A program made the translations under genes and the position numbers. A stretch of DNA of 64,000 nucleotides from Sambucus nigra (taxonomy: Eukaryota > Streptophyta > Magnoliopsida > Dipsacales > Adoxaceae), in assembly GCA_949130495.1 (NCBI GenBank), contig OX422218.1:37875651-37939650 (forward strand), in the 5' to 3' direction. A model generated the notes under the pieces. That model was not told the DNA's origin. It saw only the letters and a list, made by a program, of their open reading frames with translations, and ran no database searches. Shown piece after piece: positions 21,617 to 33,544 of this stretch; positions within the stretch are counted from its first letter, which is position 1; every line of letters begins with the position of its first letter.

Positions 21617-21720
21617 TTATCTCCACGACCAACAGGTTAAGGGGATTGTGTGGAGGGGTTCCTTGTTTGGATTTCGCTTTTGTGAGACGCTCCACGCATG
21701 AAACTTAACCAAATTGGAAG
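21617..21720. repeat. Module copy in internal region 1 (a)
   Basis: Shares GGGGTTCCTTGTTTGGATTT and CGCTTTTGTGAGACGCTCC with the LTR tandem unit, followed by ACGCATGAAACTTAACC. Repeated at 28217-28320 in internal region 2. Confidence 0.8.
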
Positions 21721-22115
21721 TGGAGAGATGTGCATTTCCTTTCTTTTCTTTCTTTTTGTTGGTTGAGTGCCGGGTTGGGAAGTTTAGCCATGAATCACGT
21801 AAATGAGTGATTAAAGGCTAAGTTGATGTGCGATATATGAGCACTGTGATGGTTTTTCTTCTCATCGATGTGGGGAAGAGTAAGATATGAAAGCCGAATT
21901 TAGACTTATGATTATGCCTTAATGAGAAGGTCATCTATAAAAGATGTATGTATGTATATTGGGATAAGGTAATTGTAGCGTCTTACAGAAAGTAAGCACT
22001 CGATCAGTTTAAATTTTCATTTTTCTGTTGATATGGTAAGACTTAGGAGTAGAAGTTTATTAGTATAGTTACGACTTAGGGTTTTAGCTATCCCGATCAT
22101 GTGTCTTCGACCGTT

Positions 22116-22265
22116 ACTTCTCGACAACCGACGATGCGAGGTAGTAGTGTAACGGGAGGGTTCCTTGTTTGGATTTCGCCTCGGTGAGACGTCCCATGCA
22201 TGAAACCGAGCTAATGTTGGGAGTTGGGAAAGGTCTTCGGCACTAGGGATCTAGTTAGGATTTTA
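22116..22265. repeat. Module copy in internal region 1 (b)
   Basis: Contains GGTAGTAGTGTAACGGGA, GGTTCCTTGTTTGGATTTCG and GAGACGTCCCATGCATGAAA. Arms CTCGGT and ACCGAG flank the last part and could pair. Repeated at 28716-28865. Confidence 0.8.
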
Positions 22266-23314
22266 CATATACGACTAGACTACGATAGATAGATTGACTT
22301 TGGGATTATTAGGATGTATGGCCTTTAGGGCATGTAATGTGGTTTTAAGAAGGTGAAAGGGAGCTGACCACAATTGGTTTGTGGGTTAACTCTAAGTGGG
22401 ATTTGGTCCCTAGATTGACGAAGAGGTTTAGGATCTTGAGTGATTAGGAATAATAGGCCAGAGAAGGAAGGGCCTTTCTTAGATAAAGCATAACATCGGT
22501 AACCTATTTTCGAAGGAGTTAAAGTACGAGCGGACTTTTACTCCTGCACTCGAGCTGTTAAGATCGAGAGTGGATTTGATAAACGAGTCCTTGCTAGGAA
22601 CATGACGTATTAATGCTGGCGCATGAACCCATTGTTTATACGTCTCACAGACTTAAATTCAGTGAGAAATATTATTCCCCACTCAATTTAGATCTTGTAG
22701 CAGTAGTATTAGCCTTAAGGAATAAATGCACTACTTCCTGGGCAGGGATTTGGTCTTTTCACGAGCAAGAAGCTGAAGTTCGTGAGGGACTATCGATGGA
22801 AAACTCCCCTTTCACTAAGGAAATGCGGATGGGTTAGTAAATCCTCTGAGTAGAGAACCGTTGGAGAGATTCGGGAGGCACGGGATGCCAAGTAGAACGA
22901 GCTTCACCGAGTGGACACTATAGTAAGAGCGCTCATGTCTGTGATTGACCGACTCACCTACTAGTGTGAAGAGACTAGTGGTGGGATGAGGAAGGACGGG
23001 AATAATAGTTTGTAGGGATTGAAATCTCCGTACAATTGTTCAGATCATTTCTTGTAAGTAGAGTATCGGGATTTACAGGTGTCTCCTTCCATAATAGAAT
23101 GGTACGATCGATGGTTCTAGAGGAACGATTAGGTTCTATGTTAGAGCAAGAAGAAGGTAGACTAAGATCGAATTATGATGACCTTAGTTCGAGCAAGATA
23201 GGAACGCCAGTTTTTAACCAGGGGTTTACTAGGAATGATAGAACGATAGTTTATTGTGGTATACCCTTATGTAGTAATACTATATGCCTGAATTTTGAGG
23301 GCAAAATTCCCTTC

Positions 23315-23328
23315 TGAGGGGGGGAGTA
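23315..23328 (+). other. Polypurine tract before LTR 2
   Basis: TGAGGGGGGGAGTA immediately precedes TGTAACAACCC. The identical tract precedes LTR 3 at 29915-29928. Confidence 0.8.
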
Positions 23329-24221
23329 TGTAACAACCCAGGTTTTTTGAGCGCCTATTTAATATTATTTCCCCTGATGGGCTAATACTCTAAAATATGC
23401 GAGGTTGGAGTAAATATTATTCCCGTGAGATTTAGGGATAATACTTACTATGTTTTGTCTATTTACCGTATGAGAAGGTAAATGGCATTATATTGTGATA
23501 TATTGCGTCGTTATATGTAAAACGACGGTTATGGCTCATGTTTGAATTGAGGTGTAATTAATGAAATAAAATAAAATTGGAATATAAAATTGTTCACACT
23601 TTCCTGAAATCCAAAATAGGGGGTGCGGTTGTTTTTAGAATAGTCGAGATAGTCGAAATAAGTGCCATGTTGTATTTTGGAGTTTCAGGCACTTTTGACG
23701 CGTTGTGACTCAATTAACCATATACGAGTCATTTAATGTTGTATTAGCAATTAAAAGAGGGCATTTGTGTTTTAAGACCCGTTTAAGTCCCCAACCCCTT
23801 TTTTGATTTCTGCATTTGTGAGAAAGCCAAAGGAGAAAAATAGAGAGGAGAGAGCTTGGGAGAAATGGGAGAAAGGAGAGAAAATGGAGATTTGAGGCTG
23901 AAATCCGTTGCTACCGGAGTTGAATCCGAGACTACAAACTCGAGGCAAGTTTCTTAGTTGCTAGATGTTGATTTAATGTGATAAATTTCATCATTAGTTA
24001 AGTTTTGGAGATTTAAACCATATATTACTTTTTGTTGATTTTGATATTTAAACCCTTAATTCTTAGTTTTAATTTGATTTGAGGATAAATTATTAGTTAG
24101 TGATGGTGTAGAAATGATTTGGTTGGAATTGTTGTTGTTGATGTTGGGTAAAATCAAGGGTTTGAGAGTATTGGGATTTTATGGTTCAAACAACCCGTAG
24201 CCCATACTTGGAAATTCGGCA

Positions 24222-24405
24222 GGACCGAATCGATTCGCCCCTAGCGAATCGATTCGATAATAGGGAAAGTTATAGGTCTGAATAGGGCAAATTGATTCGG
24301 GGATATGCAGAATGCCAGGGTCTTCTTGACCGAATCGATTCGGACCTACCGAATAGATTCTCTTTTGGGGACCGAATAAATTCGGCCAGGGCGAATAGAT
24401 TCGGA
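24222..24405. repeat. Palindrome cluster, CGAATCGATTCG type (LTR 2)
   Basis: About seven palindromic or near-palindromic copies; several carry a decayed half-site (CGAATAGATTCG, CGAATAAATTCG). Confidence 0.9.
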
Positions 24406-25587
24406 AGTCCTGCATTTTATGATGTTTTTCTAGTTTAGTTTTTGGTTCTTTTCTTTTAGGCTCGGAGTTTAGGAACCTTCCTTTGGGAAGTAATTAAGAG
24501 TCCTAGAGGGTGGTTTTGGGTAGACTAATGCCCTAGGATTAAATGGGATATTTAGGCTTACCTCGAGGGCTAGTTTGCGTAGGTTGATATCCTAATGATT
24601 TAGGAGATTAACCTAAAGATAAATTGGAGATAAAATGTTAAGGTTGGGACAATTGGGAGACTCTCATTGAGGGAGATTCATTTTAATGGTTTAAAATATT
24701 ATATTGATGTCTTAGAGACAAAATTGAGGTTTATGGGACTTCGGGTCTTAAGTCATTAATAGAATATCACATCAAGAATTAGAAATGCATAAAGATGAAA
24801 TGTGGTACTAATAAATAAGTGCAAATGATTTTGAGAATGTAAAATTGGATGTTTTCAAAAGGAAAAAGTAATGTTTTTCATAAATGTTAATGGATGGATA
24901 CACACCTCTCTAAATCGCAATATTAAGGGAAGTTCGCGCGTTGTGGTGAAGCCCCCTGACAAATTAACGCAGGGTGTATATAGTCCCTACGCCATGTGAG
25001 CGTTTGTGTTGTATATTTTTCTGCGATGGGTAGGAGATTTCAGGTGTGATCTTGACTACCCCGCAGGCACATGGCCGCTTCCCGACGTTTCGATAGGATC
25101 CGAGGTTCTCTAAATGATAGGCCCTGGAAGATGATAGCCATTTAGGGGCACGCACAGTGGGGAAACCCGGACGGGCGGTCTTAGAATCGATATATATATA
25201 TGATTATAACTATTCTAAATCAAGTTGGACTTGATGTATGATGGGTGCCATAAAGAGCACAATAAAATTCCATAAAGAGCGTGAGAAAGTGCCATAAAGA
25301 GCACGATGAAAATGCCACAAAGAGCATATGATGATAATTATATTCTTGATAAGGAAGATATTTTTACAAAATGTATAATTGAAATGAAATGCCACAAATA
25401 ACATAAGATTATGATTATATTTCCTAATAAGGAACGAATTTATGAAATGAATTAGTATACGATGAAATTTATTGGTAAACATTTGATAAAATGTTGTACC
25501 ATTTATATATTCCTAAAGAATAAATAGGAATTATGTTTTGATGGTGAATGGATATAATTAGGTATACTTGAGGAGTAGTAGATGAGA

Positions 25588-25621
<34 letters not shown>

Positions 25622-25637
25622 CATATAATGTTGTGAT

Positions 25638-26095
25638 AAGGGTCTAATGTATCTCGACGATCAGCCTTGCCTAGTAGTAGTGTATCGGGGGGTTCCTTAT
25701 TTGGATTTCGCTTTGCGGGACACCCCACGCACGAATAAGGGCATAGTGTTGTGACTGGGGAGAAGTTAGACTTTAGTACTTGGCTTAATTAGGACAGGGT
25801 CTAATGTATCTCGACGATCAGCCTTGCCTAGTAGTAGTGTATCGGGGGGGTTCCTTGTTTGGATTTTTCTTTGCGAGACACCCCACCCACGAATAAGAGC
25901 ATAGTGTTGTGACTGGGGAGAAGTTAGCCTTTAGTACTTGGATTAATTAGGACAGGGTCTAATGTATCTCGACGATCAGCCTTGCCTAGTAGTAGTGTAT
26001 CGGGGGGGTTCCTTTTTTGGATTTCGCATTGTGGGACACCCCATGCACGAATAAGGGCATAGTGTTGAGACCGGGAGAAGTTAGGCTTCTGTTCT
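25638..26095. repeat. Module triple array (LTR 2)
   Basis: Units begin near 25638, 25797 and 25955, colinear with those of LTR 1. Confidence 0.9.
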
Positions 26096-26788
26096 TTTCT
26101 TAAATTTTAACATCATCATTGATATTACGCTAGGTTTCTTTTAGATTTAGAGGTGAGAAATATTATTGTTAATTGCGAGAGAATCACGCACTTAACAGTC
26201 ATGCATTTTATTCACATGGGAATCATATCAAATCGGGCCCTGACCCATATCAATATTTCTTTGTTTCTGCATATACTCTTTGCCGTTACAGGTGCTCTAC
26301 CACAAGGACACCCGTATTTACATTTCCATTCCGGTTGTCATGGAGCTACAACATATTGCGGATGTTGTAGGTTATTTGTATTAGACGCTTCTTTCCATTC
26401 TACTTTAGTTATGTTAAGTTTATTTATTCGGTTGTGTTGCCCCAATGTTGCACTCATTCATTATATTATAAATATTGAAATGTAATAATCGGTGTAACTA
26501 TTTGCATTGGTCTGTTCACCGACAGCTTATTCGGTGATTATTTATTATATAATCATTCTTACATCTTCGGTTTTCGATATCCACCGTTTTTGCAAATGGG
26601 ATTGTCTAAGCGTTTTCTTTTATTTACAAATTTTATATTTATTAACAATCCGTTTTCTAAAATGATTGGTGGTTATCCCGTACTATTATTTTAATCGATT
26701 GTGATGCTGAGAATGGACCATCTATGATTCCTGTAATTATTAGAGTATTGGGCTGGCCACCTATTATTTTAGTAGGCGGGTTGTCACA

Positions 26789-29700
26789 GATGGTACCATA
26801 GCATTAGGTTCTAGAGTCCTTAGGAATCTGTGCGGAGGTACTTTGCTTTCAGCGTTACTTCTAATTTGATATAGAACCCTAAGATTAAGATCGTTGATTT
26901 TTTTGGTGAGAACTCATTCTCCTGTTATGATATGAGAACCACGTAAATCATTTCCGCGTTCATGCGAGACCTGTAAGTCATTAGATGAAGGCGTAAAGGA
27001 AGGTCATCATGAAGGTGTCAGGAGACGGGATCTCTAAGAGCTATGAACTGTAGACGGGGGATGAGGACCATTTTAGAGGTCGCTTCCTTTATAGCATTAT
27101 CTTATATTGCTACTGTGACTACTAAGTACAGTGGATATAGTTGTCCAAGTACCACTGCCGGTAGAGGGTGGTACTAAGCTTGCTACTCCAAGCGATGTTA
27201 ATATGAAGTTGAGGGCCCCTTAGTGAGGAATGCATGTTGAAGTCAAGTTAGATAGAGGGAGTGAAATCTCATCTGGTGAGAACATAAGGCCCGAGTGATT
27301 TGGCCTCGATTGGGGTATAGAAGTGCCCAAGTGTGAAGATTGGAGGAAATTCTTTTCACCCATTTGGAGTAAGGTTGAAGTGGTGGGAATGGTGGAATTC
27401 TTAAGTGTTCACGTGAGTTTTGGTCTGAGGCCGACAGTGAATGAAGGGTGTTAAGGTTAGGAAATTGTGCACCGAAATAAGATTGGTATGAAGAGGAAGG
27501 AGCCCTTTGATAGAATGATCGGCTCACAAGTAAGTGTTGTTAACACTTCAGGAGAAGTGGAGTTCATGAGACCTCATCGGTGGACATCCACCCGGGGAAG
27601 ACTCATTGAACTAAGGCCGGGGAGACTAGTAGAATGTTCCCTTTATTGGATAAGTTAGGGAACTATGAGAGAAATCGCTGGAGTAGCTAGAGATAGAAGT
27701 TCTTTATTTCGGTACATACTAGAATTATACGTCTAGGAACCTTTAGTAATGGCCAAAGAGATTGGCAAGTATGTAGGTGGGAATTTCCACCGTAGTTATA
27801 GGTGGGATGTTCCTTATGTTAAAATGGAATAGTATTATATTTACCCTAGATTCGGGTGTGTATATTGAGCTTGCGGTAGTATATCTATATAGCTTCCATT
27901 ATAGGGAAGTTCTATCTTTTCTTTCACTCGTTATGGGGCGAGTGATGATATGTGTGGTATGTGCTGCTTGTATTATATGTAATATACGAGTAGAGATATT
28001 CTTGGATTGGTTGGTGTGATAGGAAGTGAATAAATCGCGGTGCTATCCTATTTCTAGTTCTAGAGAGGACTAGTTGTTCTGTAATATCTCTCCCGGATAC
28101 AGGTTGAGACTTTATAGGGGTGGTTTACGGAATGTAGATAGTTTTCATTTTTATTTTATTTTTCTTTGTTTGTTTTGTTTTATTATTTTCTTGCTTTGCT
28201 TGTGTATGCTATTGCCTTATCTCCACGACCAACTGGTTAAGGGGATTGTGTGGAGGGGTTCCTTGTTTGGATTTCGCTTTTGTGAGACGCTCCACGCATG
28301 AACCTTAACCAAATTGGAAGTGGAGAGATGTGCATTTCCTTTCTTTTCTTTCTTTTTGTTGGTTGAGTGCCGGGTTGGGAAGTTTAGCCAAGAATCACGT
28401 AAATGAGTGATTAAAGGCTAAGTTGATGTGCGATATATGAGCACTGTGATGGTTTTTCTTCTCATCGATGTGGGGAAGAGTAAGATATGAAAGCCGAATT
28501 TAGACTTATGATTATGCCTTAATGAGAAGGTCATCTATAAAAGATGTATGTATGTATATTGGGATAAGGTAATTGTAGCGTCTTACAGAAAGTAAGCACT
28601 CGATCAGTTTAAATTTTCATTTTTCTGTTGATATGGTAAGACTTAGGAGTAGAAGTTTATTAGTATAGTTACGACTTAGGGTTTTAGCTATCCCGATCAT
28701 GTGTCTTCGACCGTTACTTCTCGACAACCGACGATGCGAGGTAGTAGTGTAACGGGAGGGTTCCTTGTTTGGATTTCGCCTCGGTGAGACGTCCCATGCA
28801 TGAAACCGAGCTAATGTTGGGAGTTGGGAAAGGTCTTCGGCACTAGGGATCTAGTTAGGATTTTACATATACGACTAGACTACGATAGATAGATTGACTT
28901 TGGGATTATTAGGATGTATGGCCTTTAGGGCATGTAATGTGGTTTTAAGAAGGTGAAAGGGAGCTGACCACAATTGGTTTGTGGGTTAACTCTAAGTGGG
29001 ATTTGGTCCCTAGATTGACGAAGAGGTTTAGGATCTTGAGTGATTAGGAATAATAGGCCAGAGAAGGAAGGGCCTTTCTTAGATAAAGCATAACATCGGT
29101 AACCTATTTTCGAAGGAGTTAAAGTACGAGCGGACTTTTACTCCTGCACTCGAGCTGTTAAGATCGAGAGTGGATTTGATAAACGAGTCCTTGCTAGGAA
29201 CATGACGTATTAATGCTGGCGCATGAACCCATTGTTTATACGTCTCACAGACTTAAATTCAGTGAGAAATATTATTCCCCACTCAATTTAGATCTTGTAG
29301 CAGTAGTATTAGCCTTAAGGAATAAATGCACTACTTCCTGGGCAGGGATTTGGTCTTTTCACGAGCAAGAAGCTGAAGTTCGTGAGGGACTATCGATGGA
29401 AAACTCCCCTTTCACTAAGGAAATGCGGATGGGTTAGTAAATCCTCTGAGTAGAGAACCGTTGGAGAGATTCGGGAGGCACGGGATGCCAAGTAGAACGA
29501 GCTTCACCGAGTGGACACTATAGTAAGAGCGCTCATGTCTGTGATTGACCGACTCACCTACTAGTGTGAAGAGACTAGTGGTGGGATGAGGAAGGACGGG
29601 AATAATAGTTTGTAGGGATTGAAATCTCCGTACAATTGTTCAGATCATTTCTTGTAAGTAGAGTATCGGGATTTACAGGTGTCTCCTTCCATAATAGAAT

Positions 29701-29928
29701 GGTACGATCGATTGTTCTAGAGGAACGATTAGGTTCTATGTTAGAGCAAGAAGAAGGTAGACTAAGATCGAATTATGATGACCTTAGTTCGAGCAAGATA
29801 GGAACGCCAGTTTTTAACCAGGGGTTTACTAGGAATGATAGAACGATAGTTTATTGTGGTATACCCTTATGTAGTAATACTATATGCCTGAATTTTGAGG
29901 GCAAAATTCCCTTCTGAGGGGGGGAGTA
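26789..29928 (+). mobile_element. Internal region 2 of the tandem array (non-coding)
   Basis: Nearly identical to internal region 1 at an offset of 6600 bp and the same length. Differences are single-base substitutions and most lie in the first 600 bp. It has the same RNase H-like relic (29213-29340), the same two module copies (28217-28320, 28716-28865) and the same polypurine tract (29915-29928). Confidence 0.88.
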
Positions 29929-30822
29929 TGTAACAACCCAGGTTTTTTGAGCGCCTATTTAATATTATTTCCCCCGATGGGCTAATACTCTAAAATATGC
30001 GAGGTTGGAGTAAATATTATTCCCGTGAGATTTAGGGATAATACTTACTATGTTTTGTCTATTTACCGTATGAGAAGGTAAATGGCATTATATTGTGATA
30101 TATTGCGTCGTTATATGTAAAACGACGGTTATGGCTCATGTTTGAATTGAGGTGTAATTAATGAAATAAAATAAAATTGGAATATAAAATTGTTCACACT
30201 TTCCTGAAATCCAAAATAGGGGGTGCGGTTGTTTTTAGAATAGTCGAGATAGTCGAAATAAGTGCCATGTTGTATTTTGGAGTTTCAGGCACTTTTGACG
30301 CGTTGTGACTCAATTAACCATATACGAGTCATTTAATGTTGTATTAGCAATTAAAAGAGGGCATTTGTGTTTTAAGACCCGTTTAAGTCCCCAACCCCTT
30401 TTTTGATTTCTGCATTTGTGAGAAAGCCAAAGGAGAAAAATAGAGAGGAGAGAGCTTGGGAGAAATGGGAGAAAGGAGAGAAAATGGAGATTTGAGGCTG
30501 AAATCCGTTGCTACCGGAGTTGAATCCGAGACTACAAACTCGAGGCAAGTTTCTTAGTTGCTAGATGTTGATTTAATGTGATAAATTTCATCATTAGTTA
30601 AGTTTTGGAGATTTAAACCATATATTACTTTTTGTTGATTTTGATATTTAAACCCTTAATTCTTAGTTTTAATTTGATTTGAGGATAAATTATTAGTTAG
30701 TGATGGTGTAGAAATGATTTGGTTTGAATTGTTGTTGTTGATGTTGGATAAAATCAAGGGTTTGAGAGTATTGGGATTTTAGGGTTCAAACAACCCGTAG
30801 CCCATACTTGGAAATTCTGCAG

Positions 30823-31006
30823 GACCGAATCGATTCGCCCCTAGCGAATCGATTCGATAATAGGGAAAGTTATAGGTCTGAATAGGGCAAAATTGATTCG
30901 GGGATATGCAGAATGCCAGGGTCTTCTTGACCGAATCGATTCGGACCTACCGAATAGATTCTCTTTTGGGGACCGAATAAATTCGGCCAGGGCGAATAGA
31001 TTCGGA
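30823..31006. repeat. Palindrome cluster, CGAATCGATTCG type (LTR 3)
   Basis: Same arrangement as in LTR 2, with one extra A in the AAATTGATTCGG unit. Confidence 0.9.
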
Positions 31007-32168
31007 AGTCCTGCATTTTTTGGATGTTTTTCTAGTTTAGTTTTTGGTTATTTTCTTTTAGGCTCGGAGTTTAGGAACCTTCCTTTGGGAAGTAATTAAG
31101 AGTCCTAGAGGGTGGTTTTGGGTAGACTAATGCCCTAGGATTAAATGGGATATTTAGGCTTACCTCGAGGGCTAGTTTGCGTAGGTTGATATCCGAATGA
31201 TTTAGGAGATTAACCTAAAGATAAATTGGAGATAAAATGTTAAGGTTGGGACAATTGGGAGACTCTCATTGAGGGAGATTCATTTTAATGGTTTAAAATA
31301 TTATATTGAAGTCTTAGAGACTAAATTGAGGTTTATGGCACTTCGGGTCTTAAGTCATTAATAGAATATGACATCAAGAATTAGAAATGCATAAAGATGA
31401 AATGTGGTACTAATAAATAAGTGCAAATGATTTTGAGAATGTAAAATTGGATGTTTTCAAATGGAAAAAGTAATGTTTTTCATAAATGTTAATGGATGGA
31501 TACACACCTCTCTAAATCGCAATATTAAGGGAAGTTCGCGCGTTGTGGTGAAGCCCCCTGACAAATTAACGCAGGGTGGATATAGTCCCTAGGCCATGTG
31601 AGCGTTTGTGTTGTATATTTTTCTGCGATGGGTAGGAGATTTCAGGTGTGGTCTTGACTACCCCGCAGGCACATGGCCACTTCCCGACGTTTCGATAGGA
31701 TCCCAAGTTGTCTAAATGATAGGCTTTGGAAGATGATAGCCATTTAGAGGAACGCACAATGGGGAAACCCGGACGGGCGATCTTAGAATCATTATATATA
31801 TATGATTATAACTATTCTAAATGAAGTTGTACTTGATGTATGCTGGGTGCCATAAAGATCACAATGAAATGCCATAAAGAGCACGATGAAAATGCCACAA
31901 AGAGCATATGATGATAATTATATTCCTGATAAGGAAGATATTTTTACAAAATGTATAATTGAAATGAAATGTCACAAAGATCATAAGATTATGATTATAT
32001 TTCCTAATGAGGAACGAATTTATGAAATGAATTAGTATACGATGAAATTTCTTGGTAAACATTTGATAAAATGTTGTACCATTTATATATTCCTAAAGAA
32101 TAAATGGGAATTATGTTTTGATGGTGAATGGATATAATTAGGTATCCTTGAGGAGTAGTATATGTCAC

Positions 32169-32207
<39 letters not shown>

Positions 32208-32225
32208 CATATAATGTTGTGATAA

Positions 32226-32690
32226 GGGTCTAATGTATCTCGACGATCAGCCTTTCCTAGTAGTAGTGTATCGGGGGGGTTCCTTGTTTAGATTTCGCTT
32301 TGCGAGACACCCCACACATGAATAAGGGCATAGTGTTGTGACTGGGGAGAAGTTAGCCTTTAGTACTTGGATTAATTAGGACAGGGTCTAATGTATCTCG
32401 ACGATCAACCTTGCCTAGTAGTACTGTACCGGGGGGGTTCCTTATTTGGATTTCGCTTTGCGGGACACCCCGCGCACAAATAAGGGTATAGTTTTGTGAC
32501 TGGGGAGAAGTTAGCCTTTATTACTTGGATTAATTGGGACAGGGTCTAATGTATCTCGACAACCTTGCCTAGTAGTATACTATCGGGGGGGTTCCTTGTT
32601 TGGATTTCGCTTTGCGAGACACACCACACACGAATAAGGGCATAGTGTTGAGACTAGGGAGAAGTTAGCCTTCTGTTCTTTGCTTAAATT
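32226..32690. repeat. Module triple array (LTR 3)
   Basis: Units start near 32226, 32383 and 32540; the third has lost part of the GATCAGCC segment. Confidence 0.88.
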
Positions 32691-33373
32691 TGAACATCAT
32701 CATTGATATTGCGCTAGGTTACTGTTAGATTGAGAGGTGAGAAATATTATTGTTAATTGCGAGAGAATCACGCACTTAACTGTCATACATTTTATTCACA
32801 TGGGAATCATATCAAACTGGGCCCCTAACCTGTATCTATATTTCTTTGTTTCTGCATATACTCTTTGCCGTTACAGGTGCTCTACCGCATGGACACCCGT
32901 ATTTACATTTCCATTCCGGTTGTCATGGAGCTGCAACATATTGCGGATGTTGTAGGTTATTTGTATTAGGCGGTTCTTTCAATTCTACTTTAGTTATGTT
33001 CAATTTATTTATTCGGGCGTGTTGCCCAAATGTTGCACTCATTCATTATATTGTAAATATTGAAATGTAATACTCATGGTAACTATTTGAATTAGTTTGT
33101 TCACCCACAGCTTATTCGGTGATTATTTCTTATATTATCATTCTTACATCTTCGGTTTTTGATATCCACCGTTTTTACAAATGGGATTCTCTAAGCGTTT
33201 TCTTTTATTTACAAGTTTTCTTTTTATTGACAGTCCATTTTCTAAAATGATTGGTGGTTATCCCGTACTATTATTTTAATCGACAGTGATGGTGAGAATG
33301 GACCATCTATGGTTCCTGTAATTGTTAGGGTATTGGGCTGGCCACCTATTATTTTAGTAGGCGGGTTGTGACA

Positions 33374-33378
33374 AAAAG
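33374..33378. other. Target-site duplication, right copy (AAAAG)
   Basis: Identical to 16680-16684. The chromovirus coding sequence resumes directly after it. Confidence 0.88.
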
Positions 33379-33399
33379 TATTCATATCTCTTTTTGCTA

Positions 33400-33543
33400 A
33401 CTACCGATTGGGATGAAATGATTGGAGTTTGTATATAATGGTTTTAAATGAAGCCAAATAGTTAAAATTTTAAGGATGGGATATGGTGGAGTCAGAGCAC
33501 AAGGCTGGAAATAAGAGTGAAAGGCTCGAAACTTGGAGTTTGT
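33400..33543 (+). repeat. Dispersed repeat, copy 2 (inverted relative to 7400-7562)
   Basis: Lies between the end of the chromovirus coding sequence and the surviving right part of its 3' LTR. About 1.8 kb of expected LTR is missing at this point. It contains GTTTGTATATAATGG like the 7.5-kb copy. Confidence 0.75.
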
Positions 33544-33544
33544 G

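Larger units (their letters stand above)
20189..23328 (+). mobile_element. Internal region 1 of the tandem array (non-coding)
   Basis: Opens with a primer-site-like TGGTACCATAGC and ends at the polypurine tract TGAGGGGGGGAGTA (23315-23328). No gag, protease, polymerase or integrase is readable. One short relic stands out at 22613-22740: VYTSHRLKFSEKYYSP and LDLVAVVLALRN, resembling the gypsy RNase H segment AYASRQLKP.EKNYP...LELAAVVFAL. The final codons LNFEGKIPF resemble the C-terminal tail of Tekay-type Pol. Two diverged copies of the LTR module lie at 21617-21720 and 22116-22265. By eye it differs from internal region 2 at only about 17 positions. Confidence 0.85.
23329..26788 (+). mobile_element. 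LTR 2 of the tandem array, chimeric
   Basis: Complete LTR with the same landmarks as LTR 1: U3 motif 23641, AG|GCAAGT 23945, palindrome cluster 24222-24405, TA run about 25595-25618, module triple array from 25638, terminal box 26696-26788. From its start to about 25050 it follows LTR 3 (for example TATTTAATATTATTTCCCC and TTTCAGGTGTG). From about 25200 it follows LTR 1 (for example the extra CATAAAGAGCGTGAGAAAGTG segment missing from LTR 3). Confidence 0.88.
16685..33373 (+). mobile_element. Tandem non-autonomous large-LTR gypsy element, LTR-INT-LTR-INT-LTR
   Basis: Three LTRs of 3504, 3460 and 3445 bp enclose two 3140-bp internal regions. The repeat period between the second and third LTR starts is exactly 6600 bp. 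Each internal region begins with a primer site after TTGTCACA and ends with a polypurine tract. Neither encodes a usable protein, so this resembles a LARD (large retrotransposon derivative). LTR ends, terminal box and primer site resemble those of the surrounding chromovirus, a plausible source of proteins in trans. Perfect AAAAG duplications flank the whole array, so all three LTRs occupy one insertion site. Confidence 0.9.
29929..33373 (+). mobile_element. LTR 3 of the tandem array
   Basis: Ends TTGTGACA at 33373, one substitution from TTGTCACA, and is followed by the AAAAG duplication. Landmarks: U3 motif 30241, AG|GCAAGT 30545, palindrome cluster 30823-31006, a shorter CATAAAGAGCA region (31850-31880) than in LTRs 1 and 2, TA run 32174-32203, module array 32226-32690, terminal box 33281-33373. 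Confidence 0.88.

Noticed and set aside
21474..21701. Hydrophobic frame repeated at 28074-28301 as a conserved small protein
   Set aside because: Conservation is explained by the recent 6600-bp duplication; no motif is present and it crosses a T-rich tract.
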